From Clostridiales bacterium (GTDB lineage: Bacteria > Bacillota > Clostridia > Christensenellales > Aristaeellaceae), in assembly GCA_004556395.1 (NCBI GenBank), contig SFHK01000051.1, forward strand, positions 1-17,955: a stretch of DNA of 17,955 nucleotides, given 5' to 3'. The notes under the pieces are model-generated. The model did not search any database and was not told where the DNA came from. It saw only the letters and a program-made list of their open reading frames with translations. Below are positions 5,816-12,662 of the stretch, in pieces. Within the stretch, counting starts at the first letter, position 1; the number at the start of each line of letters is the position of its first letter. The position numbers were made by a program, and so were the translations under genes.

Positions 5816-8179
5816 ATGAATGAACGATACCAACGGGTGCTGGAATACCCGAAAATTCTGAACCGTCTGGCGGGGCTCGCCGTGTCCGCGATGGGCAAGG
5901 AACGCGCGCTGGCACTCCGCCCCAGCGGCGATTTTGACGAGGTGCGGCGGCTGCAGGCGCAGACGGAGGAGGCTTCGTCCGTGATCGCGTACACCGGCGG
6001 CAATCCCATGAGCGAGTTTGATGACGTGCGCGAATATCTGAAGCTGTCCACCGTCGGCGCGACGCTGTCGATGAAGGCGCTTCTGAGCGTCGCGGGCGCG
6101 CTGCGCGCCTGCCGCACCGTGCGCAAGGCGCTGGTGACGGAGCGTGAGGACACGCCGATTCTCACCGAAATGGGCTCGCGCATCGCGTCGAACCGCATGC
6201 TGGAAGAGGACATTACGAACGCCATCATCTCCGAGGACGAAATGAGCGACCATGCCAGCCCGGAGCTGTACGACATTCGCCGCCACATTCGCGTGATCAA
6301 CGACCGCGTGCGCGACAAGCTGAACAGCTATATCCGTTCGGCCAGCACGCAGAAGTACCTGATGGATTCCATCATCACCATGCGCAACGGGCGCTACGTG
6401 ATTCCGGTCAAGGCGGAATACCGACAGCAGGTGCCGGGTCTGGTGCACGATCAGTCCGGCAGCGGCTCCACGCTGTTCATCGAGCCGATGGCGATTGTGG
6501 AGGCGGGCAACGAGCTGAAGGAGTGGACGCTGAAGGAGCGGCAGGAGATGGAGAAGATTCTGAAGGACTTCTCCGCCCGCATCGCGCCCGACGCGCCGAT
6601 GATTGCTTCAAGCTTGGGCATTCTGGCCGATCTGGACTGCGTGTTCGCCCGCGCGTATCTGGCGCGCGAGATGAACGCGGTGGAGCCGAAGCTGAACGCC
6701 GACGGGCGCGTGAACCTGATTCACGCGCGGCATCCGCTGATCGATCCCGAGAAGGTGGTGCCATCCAACCTGTGGATGGGCGAGGATTTCACCACGCTCG
6801 TGATCACCGGTCCGAACACCGGCGGCAAGACGGTCACGCTGAAAACGGTGGGTCTGCTTACGCTGATGGCGCAGTCCGGCATGCAGATACCGGCGCAGTT
6901 CGGCAGCGAAATCGCCGTGTTTGACGAGGTGTTCGCCGACATTGGCGACGAGCAGTCGATCGAGCAGAGCCTGTCGACGTTCTCATCGCACATGACCAAC
7001 ATCGTGGAGATTCTGAAGAACGTGACGCCGCGTTCGCTGGTGCTGTTTGACGAGCTGGGCGCGGGCACCGACCCGACCGAGGGCGCGGCGCTGGCGATGG
7101 CGATTTTAGAGCATTTACTGAATCTGCATGTGACGACGCTGGCGACGACGCACTATTCCGAACTGAAGGCGTTCGCGCTGAGCACCAGGGGCGTGGAGAA
7201 CGCGTCGGTGGAATTTGACGTGGAGACGCTGCGGCCCACGTACAGGCTGTCCATCGGCGTGCCGGGAAAGAGCAACGCGTTCGAAATTTCGCGCAAGCTG
7301 GGGCTGCCTGAGCCGCTGATCGCCGCCGCGGGCGAGCGCCTGACGCGCGACCAGATTCGCTTTGAGGACGTGATCGCGAACGCCGAGTATCACCGGCAGA
7401 TTGCCGAGAAGGAGCAGAAGCTGGCGGAGCAGGCGCACATCGAGACGCAGCGCATCCGCAGTGAGGCCGAGAAGGAACGCAGGGAATACGAAAGCCAGCG
7501 CGAAGCGATGATCCGAAAGGCCAAGGACGACGCGCGCAGGATCATGCAGAAGGCGCAGCGCGAGTCCGAGCAGATCATTTCGGAGCTGAAAAAGGCGAAA
7601 AGCACGCAGGCCTACAAGGAGCACGAGCTGCACGGCATGCGCGCGCGGCTGCAGGACGGCATCGACGAGCTGGCGGACAAGATCGTGCCGGTTCAGCCCG
7701 CCGAGGGCGAAGCGCCTACCGAGCTGAAGGTGGGCGAGCATGTGATGCTGGGCAATCTCGCCGCGCGCGCCACCGTGCTCACCGCGCCGGACGCGAAGGG
7801 CGATTTCATGGTGCAGGCGGGCGCGATGAAGATGAAGGCGAATCTGAAAACCGTGCGCCGCGCGCCGGAGGAGCCGAAAAAGAAGGAAAAGCCGAAGGCA
7901 AAGGCGCAGGCGAGTGTGTCCGTCGCGCCGCGGCAGGCGTCCATGGAATGCGACGTGCGCGGCATGACGGTGGAGGAAGCGCTGGTGCAGGTAGACCTGT
8001 TCTTAGATGGCGCGCAGATGAATTCGCTGAAAACCGTCACCATCATTCACGGCAAGGGCACGGGCGCGCTGCGCGCCGGAATTCACAGCCATCTGAAGCG
8101 CCATCCGGGCGTGGCCGAGTTCCGGCTGGGTCGCTATGGCGAGGGAGAGGACGGCGTGACGATCGTAACGCTGAAATAA
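5816..8179 (+). CDS. mutS2: MutS2 / RqcU, Smr-domain ATPase
   Basis: A full-length 787-residue MutS2, a MutS relative without the mismatch-binding N-terminal domain. Seen: a helical core, Walker A GPNTGGKT (332-339), Walker B LVLFDELGAGTDPTEG with D412/E413, a charged coiled-coil stretch (about 530-640), a KOW-like region, and a C-terminal Smr domain (about 710-787) with DVRG and HGKGTG motifs. In Bacillota this protein binds collided ribosomes and splits them for quality control; in other bacteria it suppresses recombination. The start is fixed by TGAGGAG 8 bases before ATG 5816. It lies in one operon with the U32 gene upstream and the protease gene 21 bases downstream. Confidence 0.97.
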   Translation: MNERYQRVLEYPKILNRLAGLAVSAMGKERALALRPSGDFDEVRRLQAQTEEASSVIAYTGGNPMSEFDDVREYLKLSTVGATLSMKALLSVAGALRACRTVRKALVTEREDTPILTEMGSRIASNRMLEEDITNAIISEDEMSDHASPELYDIRRHIRVINDRVRDKLNSYIRSASTQKYLMDSIITMRNGRYVIPVKAEYRQQVPGLVHDQSGSGSTLFIEPMAIVEAGNELKEWTLKERQEMEKILKDFSARIAPDAPMIASSLGILADLDCVFARAYLAREMNAVEPKLNADGRVNLIHARHPLIDPEKVVPSNLWMGEDFTTLVITGPNTGGKTVTLKTVGLLTLMAQSGMQIPAQFGSEIAVFDEVFADIGDEQSIEQSLSTFSSHMTNIVEILKNVTPRSLVLFDELGAGTDPTEGAALAMAILEHLLNLHVTTLATTHYSELKAFALSTRGVENASVEFDVETLRPTYRLSIGVPGKSNAFEISRKLGLPEPLIAAAGERLTRDQIRFEDVIANAEYHRQIAEKEQKLAEQAHIETQRIRSEAEKERREYESQREAMIRKAKDDARRIMQKAQRESEQIISELKKAKSTQAYKEHELHGMRARLQDGIDELADKIVPVQPAEGEAPTELKVGEHVMLGNLAARATVLTAPDAKGDFMVQAGAMKMKANLKTVRRAPEEPKKKEKPKAKAQASVSVAPRQASMECDVRGMTVEEALVQVDLFLDGAQMNSLKTVTIIHGKGTGALRAGIHSHLKRHPGVAEFRLGRYGEGEDGVTIVTLK

Positions 8180-8200
8180 AAGGCGAGGAAGGATACATTC

Positions 8201-9298
8201 ATGAAAAAGCTGACTGCAATGCTGATGGTTCTTGTGCTGCTGACGCTGCCGTTCGCCGGCGCGGAAACCGCGACGCCGAGTTTGATTCTCTCAAGCGCGA
8301 ACCCGCTGCCGGAGATCTATGAGCGTGTGTCGCCCAGCGTGGTTTCGGTCGTATTGACCACCACCGTATGGGACGCGGCTACGGACAGCGTGAAAACGAC
8401 CGAGCAGGGCGGCGCGAGCGCCGTCTGCGTGAACGGGGACGGATACTTCCTTACCAATTATCACGTGGTGAAGGAAGCGGACGAGATGGAGATTCGTCTG
8501 GCGGATGATACGGCGTACGAGGCCTATACCGTCGGCTTTGACGAGGCGACGGACGTGGCCGTGATTCGCGTGGAGGAGAAAACGGACATCCGGCCGGTTA
8601 CCATCGGAAAATCCTCCGGGCTGCGCGTGGGCGACCTGATCTGCACGATCGGCACGCCGGTAAACGAGCGCGGCATGTACAATACCCTGACCGCGGGCTA
8701 CGTGTCCGGTCTGAACCGCGAGGACGCCGATCCCGAGTCCACCCGCGCCATCGGTCTGATTCAGATCGACGCGCCGATCAACCCCGGAAACTCCGGCGGC
8801 GCGCTTTTAAACGCGAAGGGCGAACTGGTGGGCATTCCGTTCATGAAGTATATGGGCTATGCGGGCCGAACCGAGAGCGGCGAGGAATTCGTAGCCTATG
8901 ACGGACTGGCGTTCGCCATTCCGATCGACGTGGCGTGGCCGATTGCCGAGAGCATCATCAAGACCGGCGTGTACAACCGTCCGCGCTTCGGCGTGAGCGT
9001 GCAGGCGATTGATGGCCCGGAGGAGATGCTCAAGAACTTCCCGCCGGCCGGTCTGCAGGTGGCCGAGGTGGAGAAGAACGGCTCCGGCGCGAAGGCGGGT
9101 CTGCGCGCGGGCGACGTGATCACACATGTGAACGGCGCGCGCATCTACGATTTCCGCGAGTATACCAAGATCATCGACAAGCTGCCCGCGGGCACGTCGT
9201 TCGAAATCACCGTGGCGCGCTACAACGACGAGAAGGGCGAGAAACTGCGCAAGCCCATCGAAGTGAAGCTGACGGTAACGCTTGAAATGATCGACTAA
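8201..9298 (+). CDS. Secreted HtrA-like trypsin-fold serine protease with PDZ domain
   Basis: A 365-residue exported protease. The first ~21 residues form a type I signal peptide (MKK, hydrophobic core to L16, AGA at 19-21) with no lipobox and no obvious retained anchor. The trypsin-fold catalytic triad is complete: H88 in NYHVV, D118 in ATDVAVI and S198 in GNSGG. A PDZ domain follows (about 262-363) with GAKAGLRAGDVI. Such proteases degrade or refold damaged proteins outside the membrane. A GAGGAAGG Shine-Dalgarno precedes ATG 8201. It sits between mutS2 and a Nudix gene with short gaps, so it is probably cotranscribed. With NfeD and FloA downstream it suggests an envelope maintenance role, which is inference from context. 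Confidence 0.93.
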   Translation: MKKLTAMLMVLVLLTLPFAGAETATPSLILSSANPLPEIYERVSPSVVSVVLTTTVWDAATDSVKTTEQGGASAVCVNGDGYFLTNYHVVKEADEMEIRLADDTAYEAYTVGFDEATDVAVIRVEEKTDIRPVTIGKSSGLRVGDLICTIGTPVNERGMYNTLTAGYVSGLNREDADPESTRAIGLIQIDAPINPGNSGGALLNAKGELVGIPFMKYMGYAGRTESGEEFVAYDGLAFAIPIDVAWPIAESIIKTGVYNRPRFGVSVQAIDGPEEMLKNFPPAGLQVAEVEKNGSGAKAGLRAGDVITHVNGARIYDFREYTKIIDKLPAGTSFEITVARYNDEKGEKLRKPIEVKLTVTLEMID

Positions 9299-9317
9299 AC
9301 AAATGAAGGTGAAGACC

Positions 9318-9722
9318 ATGCAGGCCATACCGGTCGTCGCAGGAATTCTGGTGCGGGACGGGAAAATCATGATCAGCCGCCGTCCGGCGGGTGCGCATAT
9401 GGGCATGAAGTGGGAATTCCCCGGCGGGAAGATTGAGACGGGTGAAGCGCCGGAGGACGCGCTCTGGCGCGAGCTCATGGAGGAAACGGGCGCGGAGGTC
9501 GAAGCTGTGCGCATTTACGGTGCGAAGCTGTGGGCATACCCGGAGAAGACGGTGCTTCTGCTGTTCTACATGGCGCGCCTGCTCTCCGGCGAGCCGCGCC
9601 CGCTGGAAGGGCAGACGCTGGCATGGGTGAAGCCCGCGGAGCTGGGCGGCTATGCGTTCGCGCCCGCGGATGAGACGATTGCCCGGCGGCTGATGGAAGA
9701 GACGGCGATTTCTGACATTTGA
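9318..9722 (+). CDS. Nudix hydrolase, MutT-like
   Basis: A 134-residue single-domain Nudix protein. The Nudix box fits GX5EX7REUXEEXGU exactly: G37, E43, R51, E52, E55, E56 and G58 in GKIETGE...RELMEETGA. The N-terminal IPVVAGILVRDGKIMISRRP and the WEFPGGK sequence resemble MutT/8-oxo-dGTP diphosphatases, which clean oxidised nucleotides from the pool. Substrate cannot be decided from sequence alone. An in-frame ATG at 9303 gives five more residues but has no Shine-Dalgarno; AAGGTGA lies 5 bases before ATG 9318, so that start is used. It is 19 bases after the protease gene and likely in the same operon. Confidence 0.92.
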   Translation: MQAIPVVAGILVRDGKIMISRRPAGAHMGMKWEFPGGKIETGEAPEDALWRELMEETGAEVEAVRIYGAKLWAYPEKTVLLLFYMARLLSGEPRPLEGQTLAWVKPAELGGYAFAPADETIARRLMEETAISDI

Positions 9723-9754
9723 GCCCGAGAAATGTATCGTTGCGCGGATACGCG

Positions 9755-9788
9755 TTGCGCAAAGCGGCGCGGCGTGGTAGAGTATACA
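9755..9788 (+). promoter_or_regulatory. Possible weak promoter before nfeD
   Basis: The 94-base gap after the Nudix gene holds TTGCGC (9755-9760), a 17-base spacer and TAGAGT (9778-9783), followed by an overlapping TATACA. GTTGCGC occurs twice, 15 bases apart (9739 and 9754), and TTGCGCAA (9755-9762) is a palindrome. It may be an internal promoter with an operator, but the matches are modest. Confidence 0.3.
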
Positions 9789-9816
9789 TGCAAAACAAAG
9801 CCGGGAGGAATTCGCA

Positions 9817-10308
9817 ATGAACGCGGTAATCTCGTATGTGGCCTCAAACGCGCTGCCGTTGGCGGTGGTCGTGCTGGGCATGGGGCTTCTGATTCTGGAA
9901 ATGTATCTGCCGGGCTTCGGCCTGCCGGGCATAGCGGGCATCGTGCTGTCGGTGCTGGGCATTGTATTCTTGGCCGATTCGGTGCTGGAGGGCCTGATTG
10001 CGGCGCTGATCGAGCTGGCGCTGTTGTGCGTCGCGTTTTCCTTCGCCATCCGCTCGGCGGCGAAGGGAAAGCTGGCGAAGTCCAGGCTGGTGCTTCACGC
10101 GGTGGCGACCGATCCCAGGGAGGAAAACCCGCTGCTGTTCTATGTGGGCAAGGAGGGCGTGGTCGCGACGCGTCTGAGCCCCGTAGGCACGGGTGATTTT
10201 GACGGCGTGCGCCTGACGGTGCTGTCCGAGGGCGAATTCGTGGAGGCTGGCGAACGAGTGAAGGTAACCCGCGTGGAGGGCAACCGCATTTACGTGCGGC
10301 GCGTATAG
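9817..10308 (+). CDS. Short NfeD-like membrane protein
   Basis: A 163-residue NfeD of the short type. Three hydrophobic segments (about 12-30, 34-53 and 58-78) anchor it in the membrane. A soluble C-terminal OB-fold domain (about 109-163) follows, with YVGKEGVVATRLSPVGTGDF and GNRIYV. The ClpP-class serine protease domain of long NfeD proteins such as B. subtilis YqeZ is missing. NfeD proteins pair with flotillin-type SPFH proteins, and here the FloA gene starts 36 bases downstream, the usual arrangement. A GGGAGGA Shine-Dalgarno precedes the ATG. The exact role is unknown; interaction with FloA is inferred from the family and the gene order. Confidence 0.9.
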   Translation: MNAVISYVASNALPLAVVVLGMGLLILEMYLPGFGLPGIAGIVLSVLGIVFLADSVLEGLIAALIELALLCVAFSFAIRSAAKGKLAKSRLVLHAVATDPREENPLLFYVGKEGVVATRLSPVGTGDFDGVRLTVLSEGEFVEAGERVKVTRVEGNRIYVRRV

Positions 10309-10344
10309 CTCTTTCGGCGGGAAATAGGAAAAGGGGGATTGGAT

Positions 10345-11349
10345 ATGCACGGTTCTACGACGATTCTGTTTGCACTGGTTGCGTTTCTGGCGCTCGCGCT
10401 GATTTACTTCTTCGCGCGCTTCTTCCCGGTGGGGCTGTGGATTTCGGCCATGGCGTCCGGCGTGCGCGTGCGCATTTCGATTCTCATCGGCATGCGGTTC
10501 CGCCGCATCGCGCCCGGCGACGTTGTGCGCCCGCTGATCAAGGCCACGAAGGCCGGTCTGAACATCGACATCAACGAGATGGAAGCCCACGTGCTGGCGG
10601 GCGGCCATCTGAACCGCGTGGTGGACGCGCTGATCGCCGCACAGGCCGCCAACATCGATCTGTCGTTTGAAAACTGCCGCGCGATCGATCTGGCGGGACG
10701 CGACGTGCTGGAGGCCGTGAAGACCTCTGTCAACCCCAAGGTCATCGAAACGCCCATCGTGGCCGCCGTAGCCAAGGACGGCATCGAGCTGAAGGCGAAG
10801 GCGCGCGTGACCGTTCGCACGAACCTCGACAAGCTGGTCGGCGGCGCGGGCGAGGAGACCATTCAGGCGCGCGTCGGCGAGGGCATCGTAACGACCATCG
10901 GTTCATCCGGCACGCATAAGGAAGTGCTGGAGAACCCGGACAAGATTTCCGAAACCGTGCTGAGCAAGGGTCTGGATTCGGGCACGGCGTATGAAATTCT
11001 TTCCATTGATATTGCGGATGTGGACGTCGGCCGCAACGTCGGCGCGCAGCTGCAGATGGATCAGGCCGAGGCCGACCGCCGCATTGCGCAGGCGAAGGCC
11101 GAGGAACGCCGCGCCATGGCCGTGGCAAAGGAGCAGGAAAACATCGCGGCGGTTCAGGAGATGCGCGCCCGCGTGGTCGAAGCCGAGGCGGAGGTGCCGC
11201 GCGCGATGGCCGAGGCGCTTCGCAGCGGAAAGCTGGGCGTGATGGACTATTACAAGATGCAGAACGTGCAGAGCGATACGCACATGCGCGAGTCGATCGC
11301 CGGTACGGGCAAGCCCGCGTCCAGCGAACCGGCGACGGTCAAAAAGTAA
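10345..11349 (+). CDS. floA: Flotillin-like protein FloA
   Basis: A 334-residue SPFH/flotillin protein, close to the ~330 residues of B. subtilis FloA (YqfA). It has an N-terminal membrane segment (about 5-24) with a second hydrophobic stretch just after it. The SPFH core is recognisable from the blocks NPKVIETPIVAAVAKDGIEL and VGEGIVTTIGSS. An alanine/glutamate-rich coiled coil follows (about 230-290), then LGVMDYYKMQNVQSDTHMRESI near the end. FloA forms functional membrane microdomains and scaffolds signalling and secretion complexes. A TTG at 10339 extends the frame by two codons, but it touches the GGGGGA Shine-Dalgarno; ATG 10345 has a 6-base spacing and is preferred. It is downstream of nfeD, its expected partner. 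Confidence 0.95.
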   Translation: MHGSTTILFALVAFLALALIYFFARFFPVGLWISAMASGVRVRISILIGMRFRRIAPGDVVRPLIKATKAGLNIDINEMEAHVLAGGHLNRVVDALIAAQAANIDLSFENCRAIDLAGRDVLEAVKTSVNPKVIETPIVAAVAKDGIELKAKARVTVRTNLDKLVGGAGEETIQARVGEGIVTTIGSSGTHKEVLENPDKISETVLSKGLDSGTAYEILSIDIADVDVGRNVGAQLQMDQAEADRRIAQAKAEERRAMAVAKEQENIAAVQEMRARVVEAEAEVPRAMAEALRSGKLGVMDYYKMQNVQSDTHMRESIAGTGKPASSEPATVKK

Positions 11350-11364
11350 GGGGAGACGGCTGCG

Positions 11365-11760
11365 ATGTCTCAGTTGATCGTTATTCTGTTCCTCGTCATC
11401 GCCGTCGTGCGCGCCGTAACGAAGAGCAAAGGACGGGGCGCGAAGCCGCCGCAGAAGCCGGTTTCCATCGGGCAGGAGCCTGAAACGGTGGACGATGCGC
11501 CGGAGCCGCGCCGCGCGAAAGCGCGAAAGCACGGACGCGTCGCACGGCCGGAGGTTAGACCGGAACCGGCTGTTCAAACGGAGGGATACGCGGAGCGTCC
11601 GCGCCGCGAAAGCCCGTCGGTGGAGCCGATCGCGTGCGGAAACGCGCAGGAGCATTCGCATGCGCACGCGGCGGAAGCCGCCGTTACGGTGGACGACCTG
11701 CGCCGCGCGGTCATTACGAGCGAAATTCTGTCAAAGCCCGTGTCGCTGCGGGACGAATAA
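11365..11760 (+). CDS. Small membrane-anchored protein of unknown function, FloA-operon member
   Basis: A 131-residue protein not assigned to a named family. Residues 3-19 form one membrane segment. Then comes a long, probably disordered stretch rich in Pro, Arg, Glu and Ala (about 20-105) with a His/Ala patch (HSHAHAAEAA). The last 25 residues (VTVDDLRRAVITSEILSKPV) look structured and resemble a short motif at the C-termini of small Clostridia proteins; that resemblance is from memory. It starts 15 bases after floA, with GGGGAG before the ATG, so it is translated from the same message. A role as tether or adaptor at FloA membrane domains is a guess from position, analogous to the third gene of the B. 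subtilis yqeZ-yqfA-yqfB operon. Confidence 0.8.
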   Translation: MSQLIVILFLVIAVVRAVTKSKGRGAKPPQKPVSIGQEPETVDDAPEPRRAKARKHGRVARPEVRPEPAVQTEGYAERPRRESPSVEPIACGNAQEHSHAHAAEAAVTVDDLRRAVITSEILSKPVSLRDE

Positions 11761-11772
11761 AACACCGGCTGC

Positions 11773-11800
11773 GCCGCGCTCCGTTTCCTCGGGGCGCGGC
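11773..11800 (+). other. Strong GC hairpin before the response regulator gene
   Basis: GCCGCGCTCCG (11773-11783) pairs with CGGGGCGCGGC (11790-11800) over 11 bp including one T-G wobble, with a TTTCCT loop. It starts 12 bases after the upstream stop codon, and no T-run follows. It may slow transcription, protect an upstream mRNA 3' end or lower expression of the regulator, but it is not a standard terminator. Confidence 0.6.
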
Positions 11801-11826
11801 GACAGGCATTCATGGGAGGTGCTTTC

Positions 11827-12576
11827 ATGGACGATATCCGCATCCTGATTGCGGACGACGACGACGGCATGCGCCTGATCATGCGCCGTTTTGTGGAAAA
11901 GGCGGGCGGCTTTCAGATTGTGGGCGAAGCGAAGGACGGGCGCGAGCTGATTCGCCTGAACGAGCAGACCCACCCGCAGGTGATTCTGCTGGACGTGGAA
12001 ATGCCGGTCATGACGGGCGTGGAGTGCGCGCGCATCATTCAGGACATCAATCCCAAAACGATTCTCGTGTTTGCCACGGCGCACGAAAAATACATGGGCG
12101 ACGCCTTTGAGGTGTACGCATTTGATTACCTTCTGAAGCCGTTCCGAGAGCAGCGCGTGATGAAAACGCTGGCGCTGATTCGCAGCCGGCTGGCGGAGGA
12201 GGCCGAGGAGCGAGCCGTAAAGCCGGAAACGCCCCGAAACGTCGCGCCGCGAAAGCTGATGCTGCGCCATAAGGAGGGCGTCAGCTTTGTGGACATGGAG
12301 GACATTCTGCTGATTCAGCGCGAGGAGCGCTCGACGGTGTTGTATCTGGCGGGCGGCGAGCGGCTTGTGACGAGCGATTCCCTGTCCGAGCTGGACGAGC
12401 GTCTGCCCGACGATATGTTTTTCCGCACGCACAAATCGTATGTGGTTGGGCTTCGCCATATCGATTCGATCACGCCCTATGGCCGCTGGACGTATGTAGT
12501 CAAGCTGCGCGGCACGACGCACGACGCGCTGGTGACCGCGGAGCGGCTGGAGATTTTGCAAAAGATGTTCGCATAG
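11827..12576 (+). CDS. LytTR-family response regulator (orphan)
   Basis: A 249-residue transcription regulator. The receiver domain (1-~120) has the acidic pocket (D10-D13), phospho-acceptor D56 in LLDVEMP, the T/A switch region FATAHEKY and K104 in YLLKPF. The C-terminal LytTR DNA-binding domain (about 142-248) has FVDMEDILLIQREERSTVLY and FFRTHKSYVV. An upstream ATG at 11812 would overlap the Shine-Dalgarno GGGAGGTG, which lies 5 bases before ATG 11827, so 11827 is used. No histidine kinase is encoded nearby. It follows the FloA-linked small gene after 66 bases and a hairpin, so it may be cotranscribed with the nfeD-floA set. LytTR regulators often control envelope, competence or quorum genes; its targets are unknown. 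Confidence 0.93.
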   Translation: MDDIRILIADDDDGMRLIMRRFVEKAGGFQIVGEAKDGRELIRLNEQTHPQVILLDVEMPVMTGVECARIIQDINPKTILVFATAHEKYMGDAFEVYAFDYLLKPFREQRVMKTLALIRSRLAEEAEERAVKPETPRNVAPRKLMLRHKEGVSFVDMEDILLIQREERSTVLYLAGGERLVTSDSLSELDERLPDDMFFRTHKSYVVGLRHIDSITPYGRWTYVVKLRGTTHDALVTAERLEILQKMFA

Positions 12577-12579
12577 CGC

Positions 12580-12608
12580 TTGAAACACAATGATGGAAGT
12601 GGTATGAT
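12580..12608 (+). promoter_or_regulatory. Sigma-A-type promoter of the tldD-tldE operon
   Basis: TTGAAA (12580-12585), a 17-base spacer and TATGAT (12603-12608), with TGG before the -10. It begins 4 bases after the response regulator stop and would start transcription near 12615, giving a leader of about 48 bases. Confidence 0.82.
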
Positions 12609-12627
12609 GCAGATAGAAGTGAAAACG

Positions 12628-12658
12628 CTTCCGGATCTTTCCGATAAAGGAGTGGAAG
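12628..12658 (+). promoter_or_regulatory. Possible weak leader fold around the tldD ribosome binding site
   Basis: CTTCC (12628-12632) can pair with GGAAG (12654-12658), and CTTT (12637-12640) with AAAG (12646-12649). The tldD Shine-Dalgarno AAGGAG (12647-12652) falls partly within this. The stems are short and the 4-by-4 internal loop makes it marginal, so translational control is only a possibility. Confidence 0.2.
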
Positions 12659-12662
12659 AGCA

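Noticed and set aside
5552..6448. 298-codon minus-strand frame spanning the U32/mutS2 junction
   Set aside because: It is antisense to two well-recognised genes and has no family features.
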